DNA from: an uncultured Collinsella sp.
GTDB taxonomy: Bacteria > Actinomycetota > Coriobacteriia > Coriobacteriales > Coriobacteriaceae
Direction: 5' to 3'
NCBI GenBank assembly: GCA_900754525.1
Contig: CAAEDE010000026.1
Span: 1 to 62,685 of the forward strand
DNA length: 62,685 nt
The notes under the pieces: model-generated
Databases searched by the model: none
Told to the model about the DNA's origin: nothing
What the model saw: only the letters and a program-made list of their open reading frames with translations
Made by a program: the position numbers and the translations under genes
Shown here: one piece after another, positions 32,600 to 41,835 of the stretch
Numbering within the stretch: position 1 is the stretch's first letter
How the letters are laid out: each line of letters starts with the position of its first letter

Positions 32600-33471
32600 T
32601 ACCCCAGGCGCTCCATAATGGTCGCGGCGATTGCAGGACGATTCATAGTGTACAGGTGCAGGCCGTCGGCGCCGTGCTCCTTGAGGTCGCAAAGCTGGCG
32701 GGCTGCATAATCTACACCAGCTGCCTGCAGGCTCTCGGGGTCATTCTCGTACTTGGCGAGAATCTTGATGACAGGGGAGGGCAGCGACGCGCCGCACATA
32801 AAGACCATGCGGCTGATCTGCGACTTGCCCATAAACGGCATGATGCCCGCGGTAATGGGCACGGTGATGACGGCCTTGTCGGCAAGCTCGCGAAAACGGT
32901 AGAAGCACTCGTTATCAAAGAAGAGCTGCGTCACAAAGAAGCTCGCGCCGGCGTCCTGTTTTTGCTTGAGGTGTTCGACCGAGAGGTTGAGATCCTCACA
33001 GGCAATGTGGCCCTCGGGGTAGGCTGCGGCGCCCACGCAAAAGCCGGCGTCGACGAGCTCGGGGATGAGGTCGCGGGCGTAGGCGTAGTCGGAGGCGGGC
33101 TTGTCGTCCTCGGTAGCGCCGGCAGGGAGATCGCCACGCAGGGCCAGGATGTTTTCCACGCCGGCGGTGCGGTACTCATCGATCTTGGCGGCGATATCGG
33201 CGTGGGTACGGCCCACACAGGTGAGGTGCGCCACCGAGGGCGTGTCGAATTCGCTCGAAATCATATGCGCGATGGGGGCGGTGGTGGCACCGTTGCCCGA
33301 GCCGCCGGCCGAGCAGGTGACCGAGACAAAGCTCGGCGAAAGCTTGCACAGATTGCCTGCCACCTCGCGAGCCGTGTCGAGGGTAAGCTCGCCCTTGGGC
33401 GGGAACATCTCAAACGAAACGGGTGCGGTGCCCTGGGATGCTGCCTGCTTAAAAACCTCGTCGACGCGCAT
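32599..33471 (-). CDS. metF: Methylenetetrahydrofolate reductase
   Basis: This flavoenzyme makes the 5-methyl-THF used by MetH. The 290-aa TIM-barrel protein includes SFEMFPPKGE near the start, SVTCSAGGSGNGATTA, HLTCVGRTHADI, ILALRGDLPAG, and the C-terminal QLFFDNECFYRF and VPITAGIMPF. The start at 33471 has a gagg site nine bases upstream, and an earlier in-frame ATG is not supported. It is the first gene of the metF, reactivation domain, metH operon. The spacer upstream (33472-33896) holds two hairpins but no riboswitch that I recognise. Confidence 0.95.
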   Translation of the reverse strand: MRVDEVFKQAASQGTAPVSFEMFPPKGELTLDTAREVAGNLCKLSPSFVSVTCSAGGSGNGATTAPIAHMISSEFDTPSVAHLTCVGRTHADIAAKIDEYRTAGVENILALRGDLPAGATEDDKPASDYAYARDLIPELVDAGFCVGAAAYPEGHIACEDLNLSVEHLKQKQDAGASFFVTQLFFDNECFYRFRELADKAVITVPITAGIMPFMGKSQISRMVFMCGASLPSPVIKILAKYENDPESLQAAGVDYAARQLCDLKEHGADGLHLYTMNRPAIAATIMERLG

Positions 33472-33616
33472 ATCGTGCTCCTCTAGATACGTAATAGTGT
33501 GATGTGTTGTAAGGATTCTACAGCACCGCTGTGTCACGGTGGAGTTTCACTCGCTATTTGAGGATACCAATCAAAGATGCCTTGCTATCGGCATTCCCTA
33601 TAGCAGAGCGGCTAAT

Positions 33617-33680
33617 TTTGCCACGGGCTATAAAGACTGGTATTTCGCATCAAATACCAGTCTTTATAGCCCGTGGCAAA
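33617..33680. repeat. 29-bp perfect palindrome with 6-base loop
   Basis: Arms 33617-33645 and 33652-33680 are perfect reverse complements (29 bp), with the loop cgcatc. It lies between the divergent metF and glnN genes. The arms include a tagcccgtggc-like end and show no T-run. It is the longest short-loop hairpin in the window. Confidence 0.92.
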
Positions 33681-33783
33681 TGAGCTACCCGTAAACTGTG
33701 CGGGGAGGTCTGCAATTTATACAGTTGATTGGCTGTTGAGGGTGGCAACGCCGCCGCGATGCGGTAACCTCATTGATTGGTTT

Positions 33784-33812
33784 CGCGACAGCAACATAAC
33801 GGTAATGTCGCG
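33784..33812 (+). other. Leader hairpin upstream of glnN
   Basis: cgcgaca (33784-33790) and tgtcgcg (33806-33812) pair perfectly around a 15-base loop, 84 bases before the glnN start. It could be an operator or an RNA structure in the leader; no regulator family fits clearly. Confidence 0.4.
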
Positions 33813-33896
33813 GAAACACGGCGAGTCTAAGCTATGACTCGTTCGTTAGTAATCAACACCGCTTCTCACGCGGTGCCGATACGAAGGGAGTTCCGT

Positions 33897-35984
<2,088 letters not shown>

Positions 35985-36014
35985 GGCGTAACTGACATAT
36001 CGTCACGGTATTGA

Positions 36015-36048
36015 GCCGGGGTCTGCATCATGTGGGCCCCGGTTTTTG
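36015..36048 (+). terminator. glnN terminator
   Basis: ccgggg (36016-36021) pairs with ccccgg (36037-36042), followed by tttttg. It lies 30 bases after the glnN stop. Confidence 0.75.
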
Positions 36049-36106
36049 TTTGCGAAGGACGTTTTGAAGCCCGTTTTGCCGCCGATTCGCCTAGGTATAA
36101 AGGGTT

Positions 36107-36325
36107 GTGGGCAAAAAACGTCAAATATGAGTACTGTCACAAGTCCTGTAACATTATTTACAAACAAAATATGTATTGTTACGCAACATATGTCCAAGTA
36201 CTTAGCCGATGAACGTCTGCAATTTTTCCGCCGTAGGACGCCTGACGGCTAAATCGCCTTCTGAAGGCATGAAATCGCTGTAACTAAAATGGTAACAGTA
36301 CTCATATTTGCCATTTTTTGACCAC
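36107..36325. repeat. Imperfect 34-bp inverted repeat with 151-base interior
   Basis: 36107-36140 is complementary to 36292-36325 at about 29 of 34 positions, including an uninterrupted caaatatgagtactgt core. The interior is AT-rich and holds no convincing gene. It may be a decayed mobile element or a terminator-like region between glnN and the tRNA area. Confidence 0.65.
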
Positions 36326-36347
36326 AGGCCTTGCGATGATGCCGGGA

Positions 36348-36377
36348 TCCGCACCCTGTCGGGTTCGAATCCCGGCG
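36348..36377 (+). repeat. tRNA T-arm-like fragment, copy 1
   Basis: This 30-base segment, containing gtcgggttcgaatcccgg, looks like the T-arm of a tRNA but lacks the other arms. It is repeated exactly at 36537-36566. Each copy is followed by a hairpin with a T-run on the minus strand. Confidence 0.75.
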
Positions 36378-36387
36378 CATGGGTAGC

Positions 36388-36419
36388 AAAAAGCCTGCCA
36401 CCGCGAGGGTAACGGGCTT
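36388..36419 (-). terminator. Minus-strand hairpin, distal copy
   Basis: aagcctgccacc (36391-36402) and ggtaacgggctt (36408-36419) pair with one mismatch and one wobble; on the minus strand it ends in tttttgc. It is related to the tRNA-Glu terminator at 36575-36608 and sits just after the partial tRNA-Glu end at 36431-36448. Confidence 0.7.
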
Positions 36420-36430
36420 CTCAGATTCTG

Positions 36431-36448
36431 TGGTGCCCCCAGCGGGAT
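36431..36448 (-). repeat. Duplicated 3' end of tRNA-Glu
   Basis: These 18 bases (minus-strand end ctgggggcacca) are identical to the 3' end of the intact tRNA-Glu at 36620-36637. The rest of a tRNA is missing: beyond 36448 the sequence becomes an unrelated, very GC-rich stretch. This looks like the remains of a second tRNA copy or an attachment-site scar. Confidence 0.7.
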
Positions 36449-36536
36449 GTCCGCGTGCAGCTGGCGCCGCCCGCTTCCGCTGCGTCGCTCCGCTCCTTGC
36501 GTGCTGCGCTGGAAAACGCTTGCGCGTTTCCTCAGC

Positions 36537-36566
36537 TCCGCACCCTGTCGGGTTCGAATCCCGGCG
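36537..36566 (+). repeat. tRNA T-arm-like fragment, copy 2
   Basis: This is an exact 30-base repeat of 36348-36377, 189 bases downstream. As in copy 1, no complete cloverleaf can be drawn around it. Confidence 0.75.
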
Positions 36567-36574
36567 TTGGGGAA

Positions 36575-36608
36575 GAAAAAAGCCCGTCACCGAATTGGTA
36601 ACGAGCTT
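36575..36608 (-). terminator. tRNA-Glu terminator
   Basis: aagcccgtcacc (36580-36591) pairs with ggtaacgagctt (36597-36608); on the minus strand a run of T follows at 36580-36575. It lies 12 bases beyond the CCA end of tRNA-Glu. Confidence 0.82.
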
Positions 36609-36619
36609 CTTAATTTAAA

Positions 36620-36696
36620 TGGTGCCCCCAGCGGGATTCGAACCCGCGATATCCACCTTGAAAGGGTGGCGTCCTTGGCCGCTAGACGATGGGGAC
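36620..36696 (-). tRNA. tRNA-Glu (anticodon TTC)
   Basis: Read on the minus strand, the 77 bases begin gtccccatcgtctagcgg and end with an encoded CCA. The acceptor stem pairs gtcccca with tgggggc. The anticodon loop ctttcaa is closed by ccacc/ggtgg, giving the anticodon TTC. The T-arm gcggg-ttcgaat-cccgc is standard. Besides supplying Glu-tRNA, it is one substrate pool from which GatCAB chemistry is distinguished. It is flanked by fragments of tRNA-like sequence. Confidence 0.95.
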
Positions 36697-36797
36697 AGCG
36701 GGAAAGAGTATAGCAGACTTTTTTGCCGGCGCGTATATCGTTGGCAAACTGGAAAACCATCACATAGGAGCTGGCTCTCTATCCCGATCTTCAAACA

Positions 36798-36852
36798 TCT
36801 CAACCTGTAACATCTGGGCGGGCAAATCGGCTCTATCTGTTACAGGTTGAGA
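36798..36852 (-). repeat. Type B-like hairpin (C1) behind MurT-GatD
   Basis: tctcaacctgtaaca (36798-36812) and tgttacaggttgaga (36838-36852) form a perfect 15-bp stem with a 25-base loop. A sister element lies at 36878-36932. Both follow the type A hairpin when read in the direction of the MurT-GatD gene. Confidence 0.85.
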
Positions 36853-36877
36853 CAAAAGGCAGGCGCCGGGACGAATA

Positions 36878-36932
36878 TCTCATTCTGTAACAGTAAGACG
36901 ACTTTTAACGGTCTAGATGTTACAGATTGAGA
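36878..36932 (-). repeat. Type B-like hairpin (C2) behind MurT-GatD
   Basis: tctcattctgtaaca (36878-36892) pairs with tgttacagattgaga (36918-36932) at 14 of 15 positions around a 25-base loop. It is 80 bases from C1, with the same geometry and a related stem. Confidence 0.82.
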
Positions 36933-36953
36933 CAAACCGCTGGGACGGGTCAA

Positions 36954-36989
36954 AACCACCACAAAGGTGTCTATCCCTTTGTGGTGGTT
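36954..36989 (-). repeat. Type A stop-proximal hairpin, copy 3
   Basis: A perfect 14-bp stem, 36954-36967 with 36976-36989, carries the same accaccacaaagg arm as copy 1. On the minus strand the loop reads aaaGGGATAGacacc. It starts six bases after the MurT-GatD stop and is in that gene's sense orientation. Confidence 0.85.
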
Positions 36990-36995
36990 GGGGTG

Positions 36996-39170
36996 TTAGG
37001 GGAGGAGCTTCATTGCGGCGTCGTGGGCGGCGTGCTCGTAGGTGTCATCGAGAGGCTTGAGCGGCAGCAGGGCGGCGGCCTGTGCATCGCCACGGCGCTC
37101 GAGGGCATGGGCGATGAGCCAGTCGGCGAGTTCGGGGTTTTTGGGCAGTGCCGGTCCGTGCAGGTACGTGCCAATGACGCCCTTGTAGATGACGCCCTCA
37201 AAGCCATCGTCGCCGTTGTTGCCGGTGCCTGTGACGACAGACGTTCCGAGCGGCGTGGCATCGGCGTCCAAAAGCGTGCGGCCACCGTGGTTCTCGAATC
37301 CCACAAAGGGCTCAGGTGCCAGGTCGGTTTTGACGGCTACGTTGCCGATCAGGCGGTCGGAGCCGCGTACGGTTTCGGCGGCAATGACCCCCAGGCCCTC
37401 GATGCGATCCTCGCCCATATAGTACGAACGGGCGAGCAGCTGATAGCTGCCACAGATGGCAAGCAGCGAGCCGCCATCCTCAACATAGGCCGCGACCTTG
37501 TCTTTTTGGGCGAGCAGCTCGTGTGCCACGGCTAGCTGGTCGCGGTCGGAGCCACCGCCCATCATGACGATGTCGGCGTCGGTGAGATCGAGTGACTCGC
37601 CCATACGGACCTCGTCTACACGCGCAGGAATGCCACGCCAGGCGCAACGGCGCTCGAGCGCGATAACATTGCCGCCGTCGCCGTAGAGGTTAAGGGCATC
37701 GGGATACAGGTAGACGATGCGCAGCGGGCGCGAAAGCTCGACTGGCGCGATGTCGACAGGAAGAGCGCTGCCGTCGGCACGGGCTACGGCGCGCCCGGCA
37801 ACAGCGTCGGCGGTGGCGCCCTTCAGTCCGTCGAGTTCCTTGACCAGCGGCGGGAAGGCCGTGTAGTTGGCGACGGCGTAGAAGGTGTCATCGGCGGCCT
37901 CGTCTGCCACGGCGCCAATTGCCTGCGCAACGTCCGAGATAATCGCGGCATCGATGCCGGCGTACTTGAGGCGCACCTGCATGTCGTGCGCGCGCGTGCC
38001 TCCGGCAAAGGCGACAAGACCCGGCGTGTCGGCGATGCGCTCAAAGTCGACGTCGTAGATCCACGATACATCGTGGCCGTCGGCATCGTTGTCGTTGAGG
38101 AAGAAAGCGCAGAGCCTGCCGCCTGCCGTCTTGATGGACTGGATTTGTCGATCGAAGCCTACGGGATTCTTAGCCAGGTTGGCCTCGACGGTGCGGCCGG
38201 CGATATCCCAGCGGCCCATGCGTCCGCCGGCGGGCACATAGGCATCGAGCGTAGGCTGTAGAAGCGCCGTATCCACGCCCAACTCGTGCGCGGCAAAGAA
38301 GGCGTCGGCAACGTTGTAGACCATGTACAGGCCGTTGTAGCGTGTGGCGATGTGTGCGGCAGCCGCGTCGGGCGCAGATCCAAAGACCAGGTCAAAGCCG
38401 TAGCCGTCGCAGCCGAGCTCCACGCCCGTCACGCGACGGACAAGCGCAGGGCGGGCCCAGCCGCACGAGGGGCAATGGTAGGCGCCGAGCTGGCCGTATT
38501 GCACGTAGTCATACTCCAGCGGCGCGTTGCACTGCGAGCAAAAGCGCGAGTCGCTAATACGGTCGGACTCGGTGTTGGTGGCGCCATCGATGCCAAAGGC
38601 AATACTCGCGTTGGGAACGCGCGCGGCAATCGAGGCGCACAGCGGGTCGTCGGCGTTGTAGATGAGCGTCGTTGCCGGCGAAAGCTCCAACGCGTGGGCG
38701 ATGACCTCCTGGGTGTGATCGATCTCGCCATAGCGATCTAACTGGTCGCGGAACAGGTTGAGCAGCACAAAGTACGTCGGCTTGAGCTTGGGCAGAACGC
38801 GTACGGTGTAGAGCTCATCGCACTCAAAAACGCCCACGCGCTTGCCACCGGCTCGCTTGAGGCCGCTGCGCGCCTCGAGCAACGCGCCCACCACGCCCGG
38901 CTCCATGTTGTTGCCAGCGCGGTTGCATACCACGGTGGCACCGCTGGCGGCAACGGCGTCGGCGATGAGGTTGGAGGTGGTGGTCTTGCCATTAGTACCG
39001 GTGATCACCACGCTGCGGTCGACAAGGTTCGCGAGGTCGCTTAGCAGCTCGGGGTCGATCTTCATGGCGATGCGGCCGGGAAGCACGCCACCCTGGCGCT
39101 TAAGGACGGAGCGCAGCCCCCAGCGAGCGATATCGCTCGAGGTGCAGGCAAGAGATGAGCGGAGGTTCAT
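36996..39170 (-). CDS. MurT-GatD fusion: lipid II isoglutaminyl synthase
   Basis: This is one 724-aa polypeptide carrying both subunits of the enzyme that amidates D-Glu of lipid II to D-isoGln. Residues 1 to about 465 are MurT: ATP loop VVITGTNGKTTTSN (Gly58-Thr65), zinc-ribbon cysteines in RFCSQCN and YHCPSCGW, and the ligase segments NLAKNPVGFD and SWIYDVDFERI. Residues from about 483 are GatD, the class I glutaminase: nucleophile Cys573 in LLAICGSYQLL, His671 in IGTYLHGP, and GFENHGGRT. In Staphylococcus and most bacteria these are two genes, murT and gatD, so this is a natural fusion in the same order. It is probably the last gene of an operon with two TPR-like proteins. Confidence 0.95.
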   Translation of the reverse strand: MNLRSSLACTSSDIARWGLRSVLKRQGGVLPGRIAMKIDPELLSDLANLVDRSVVITGTNGKTTTSNLIADAVAASGATVVCNRAGNNMEPGVVGALLEARSGLKRAGGKRVGVFECDELYTVRVLPKLKPTYFVLLNLFRDQLDRYGEIDHTQEVIAHALELSPATTLIYNADDPLCASIAARVPNASIAFGIDGATNTESDRISDSRFCSQCNAPLEYDYVQYGQLGAYHCPSCGWARPALVRRVTGVELGCDGYGFDLVFGSAPDAAAAHIATRYNGLYMVYNVADAFFAAHELGVDTALLQPTLDAYVPAGGRMGRWDIAGRTVEANLAKNPVGFDRQIQSIKTAGGRLCAFFLNDNDADGHDVSWIYDVDFERIADTPGLVAFAGGTRAHDMQVRLKYAGIDAAIISDVAQAIGAVADEAADDTFYAVANYTAFPPLVKELDGLKGATADAVAGRAVARADGSALPVDIAPVELSRPLRIVYLYPDALNLYGDGGNVIALERRCAWRGIPARVDEVRMGESLDLTDADIVMMGGGSDRDQLAVAHELLAQKDKVAAYVEDGGSLLAICGSYQLLARSYYMGEDRIEGLGVIAAETVRGSDRLIGNVAVKTDLAPEPFVGFENHGGRTLLDADATPLGTSVVTGTGNNGDDGFEGVIYKGVIGTYLHGPALPKNPELADWLIAHALERRGDAQAAALLPLKPLDDTYEHAAHDAAMKLLP

Positions 39171-39215
39171 GAAACCGTTCCTAACGTAAACGACATGGTC
39201 GGGTCGAGTGCGTCA

Positions 39216-40259
39216 CTAAAAACCGTAGCGGCGCGCAAATTCCTGGGCAAGCTGCGACACGTCTTCGCAGGCATTGGCCCAGGGGGCAAAGTCGGGAGTG
39301 TCCGAGATAATACCGTCCGCTTCCCAAACGGCCTGGTGCGAAAGGTCCCAGGGGTCGTGCGGTTCGGGCCGGCAGGGAAGGTACGGTGTCTGATACATGG
39401 GGTTCAGCAAAAAGAACGCGCCGCCCTCGCAGCGGTTGGCAAACTCGCGCAGCGCGCGTGTCGCCGGGCGCATCTTGTTCGTTTTGAACAACAGGATCGT
39501 GCGGGCGAGTAGGTACCAGGGGGAGCTCTCGAGGGCATCGGCCCCCATCTGCTCCTCGAGCTGGTGGGCCAGGGCAAAAAAGCCGTCCTCGTCTTCCAGG
39601 CGAGCGAGGGCGAGCAACACGGTGCCTGCGGCTCGGGTGGGGTAGCCTTCTGCCTTAAGGACGCGGCGGGCGTAGTTGGCGGCAGCACGGTAGCGGGCGC
39701 TCGCCATGCACAGCTGCGAGATGGCCTCGAGCGTGTGGAGCCACCCGATAAGAGCCGGCTCGCTCACGGTAAGGTCTGCTGCGGTGACACCGTCGGCCAA
39801 AACATTATTGGCCCAGTAGTGCGGGGCTTCCATATCGAACCCGTGCACGCTTTGCTGCAGGTAATCGGCCGTGGTCGCCTCGAGCTTCATCAGGTCGCCC
39901 AGGCAGGCGTCAACGGGCGTGTCGGCCAGGATGATGGCGAGCAGCTGCGCGTCGAGGACATGCGCATCGATGCGGACGATCTTGAGCAGCTCATCGCGCA
40001 TATCGTCGAACAGGCGGTTGCGCGTCTGCTCAAACTCCTCGTCGCTGCCCATGTCCTCGATGCGATGGAGTTCGTCGAGCAGGTGGCGATGAACACCGGC
40101 ATAGGACAGCAGCGCCTGGGCATGCTCGGACTGCGCATACTTATGAGGGTTGACGTTCACGTCGTTATGGACAAGCTCGCGTGCTGCATCGGTGAGCTCG
40201 GGGTGCGACGCCAGATAGGTGCGCTCCAGGTAGGCGGGGATGTAGACGCTCGGATCCAT
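39216..40259 (-). CDS. TPR-like protein of unknown function, B
   Basis: This is a 347-aa, mostly helical protein with TPR-like arrays (for example CMASARYRAAANYARRVLKAEG and VLLALARLEDEDGFFALAHQLEEQMGADALESS-type stretches). There is no signal peptide or membrane span. Its ATG shares a base with the stop of the upstream TPR-like gene, and MurT-GatD begins 45 bases downstream, so the three look cotranscribed. The C-terminal part, YLLARTILLFKTNKMRPATRA, resembles the ST7-like/TPR scaffolds. I infer a scaffold or regulatory role linked to cell-wall amidation, on context alone. Confidence 0.75.
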   Translation of the reverse strand: MDPSVYIPAYLERTYLASHPELTDAARELVHNDVNVNPHKYAQSEHAQALLSYAGVHRHLLDELHRIEDMGSDEEFEQTRNRLFDDMRDELLKIVRIDAHVLDAQLLAIILADTPVDACLGDLMKLEATTADYLQQSVHGFDMEAPHYWANNVLADGVTAADLTVSEPALIGWLHTLEAISQLCMASARYRAAANYARRVLKAEGYPTRAAGTVLLALARLEDEDGFFALAHQLEEQMGADALESSPWYLLARTILLFKTNKMRPATRALREFANRCEGGAFFLLNPMYQTPYLPCRPEPHDPWDLSHQAVWEADGIISDTPDFAPWANACEDVSQLAQEFARRYGF

Positions 40260-41335
40260 TAGAGGTCTCCTCCCTTAAACGGCAATCCCTGTTCGGCCGC
40301 GCGCAGGATTCGTTCGTCGATCTGGGAGCGCACGATGTCGTTGGTGGCGACCCAGGCGGCAAAGCTGGCGTTGTCGGGCGCGCCTAGGCCCTCTTGCAGC
40401 ACCGGCGTCGCCTCGGACAGGGCAAGGACAAGCTCGTCGGTGGAGCCCACGCCCACGTTGACGCGGGCATAGACGCCATCGGGAAACTCGGTTTGGAAAT
40501 AGAGCGCTTCGGCTGCGTGCGGGCATGAGCGCACCAGGATGCGCAGGTAGTGCTCGGCGCCCTCGTAATCCAGCTCGCGCCAGGCTGCGCTCATCAGCGC
40601 GATGAGCGTCCACGGGTCTAGGTCGCGCTCCGCGTCCTTGGGACGGCGGCGCAGCGGCGTGTTGGCGAGATAGGGGACGGAGTGGGCGGAACGAAAACGC
40701 TTGAGCTCCTCGGCGGGGTATTCGAGCTTTGCCATGGCGAGCATCGCAGTATGGCGGACGCCGGCGGGGTCGTTGGGCGCAAAGTCAAGGCTGCGATTCG
40801 CGGCTTCGAGCGACATGCGGTAGCGGCCGCTAATGAGCGCGCGCGATGCCAAGGCGGCAAGCCAGCGCAGGTAGGGACGGCGGCTCAGGTCGCCTGCGGC
40901 CTCACGCTCGTAGGGGTCCTGCGCCGAGGCAATCTTGAGCGCCAGATCGTGCTCCACCTCGTCGCACTTGGACACCAGATACTGTACGTATTCCTCGTTG
41001 GATTCGGCGGTGAGCGCCGTCAGCATGCGCTGGGCATCCCAGTTGGCCGGATCGAGCGCGGCTGCCTCGCGGAGCGTGTTCTCGGCTGCGGCTTCTTCTT
41101 GCTCTGCCTGGGCGTCGTCGGGGATAAAGGGGATGCGGTAGTCGACAGCCTCGACGACCTTGGCAATCAGATGCCCAGCTCGGTCGCGGTCGTGCACGAT
41201 GAGCGGCGCGGGGTTGCGGGTGAATTGCTCCATTAGACGCTCGACGGCGGGGCCGTCAGTGAGCGGGATATTGTCGCGGCGCAAGGCCTCAAGAACGAGG
41301 CGATGGCAATCCTCTTGAATGGGATCGAATGCCAT
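40259..41335 (-). CDS. TPR-like protein of unknown function, A
   Basis: This is a 358-aa soluble helical protein, possibly an ancient relative of its downstream neighbour. It shows helix pairs such as AEHYLRILVRSCPHAAEALYFQ and SGRYRMSLEAANRSLDFAPNDPAGVRHTAMLAMAKL, which look like TPR units. The start at 41335 follows aaaggagg. It is the first gene of the leftward operon with TPR-like protein B and MurT-GatD. I recognise no catalytic motif. Confidence 0.75.
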   Translation of the reverse strand: MAFDPIQEDCHRLVLEALRRDNIPLTDGPAVERLMEQFTRNPAPLIVHDRDRAGHLIAKVVEAVDYRIPFIPDDAQAEQEEAAAENTLREAAALDPANWDAQRMLTALTAESNEEYVQYLVSKCDEVEHDLALKIASAQDPYEREAAGDLSRRPYLRWLAALASRALISGRYRMSLEAANRSLDFAPNDPAGVRHTAMLAMAKLEYPAEELKRFRSAHSVPYLANTPLRRRPKDAERDLDPWTLIALMSAAWRELDYEGAEHYLRILVRSCPHAAEALYFQTEFPDGVYARVNVGVGSTDELVLALSEATPVLQEGLGAPDNASFAAWVATNDIVRSQIDERILRAAEQGLPFKGGDL

Positions 41336-41768
41336 GGGGCCTCCTTTGCTGCGGTTAGGGTTCAAATGTCTCTATATAAAGTTCTAGTTTACCCGCATGT
41401 GGCACACCGGGGGTGCCGCACTTGGACTTGCACCTTTGCACCACGAAGACGGATGTCGCACAAATGTCGGCACCTCGGATGCGCGGGTGGTATCACAGTG
41501 CCGTAAACGGTCGATTTTTGGCGGCGAACGGGGCACATTTTGGAGGGGCACAGCCCTGTCCGGGATATGTGGTCAACCCTGATAAAACGTTTGCCCAGCT
41601 TGGGAGTATGAATGCCCCACAAGGGTCTTCAGGGATAGAAAAAACGTTTCATCATTGTCAGCTTTAGGTGAATAACTGACCAACCAGAACGGTAAAATAA
41701 TGTTTGTCTGAGCGTCGAGACGTTAAGACATCGCGCATTGTCATCGCCGGCAACGCGCAAACCGGTCC

Positions 41769-41795
41769 TAACGGAGCCAATTGGGTGCTCCGTTA
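41769..41795 (+). other. Leader hairpin upstream of the iron alcohol dehydrogenase
   Basis: taacggagc (41769-41777) and gctccgtta (41787-41795) pair perfectly around nine bases, 40 bases before the ATG. There is no T-run, so this is not a plain terminator; redox-responsive control or RNA stability are possibilities. The rest of the 41336-41835 spacer shows no gene, and I see no confident promoter there. Confidence 0.45.
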
Positions 41796-41835
41796 TATAC
41801 GCAAGTCTAAGAGGGGCTTGTTTAGGAGGCGCAGT

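Noticed and set aside
33472..33896. A SAM or cobalamin riboswitch upstream of metF
   Set aside because: No characteristic conserved core was found; only the 29-bp palindrome and a short hairpin are present.
36348..36377. A complete tRNA gene on the plus strand
   Set aside because: Only a T-arm can be drawn; there is no matching acceptor, D-arm or anticodon arm.
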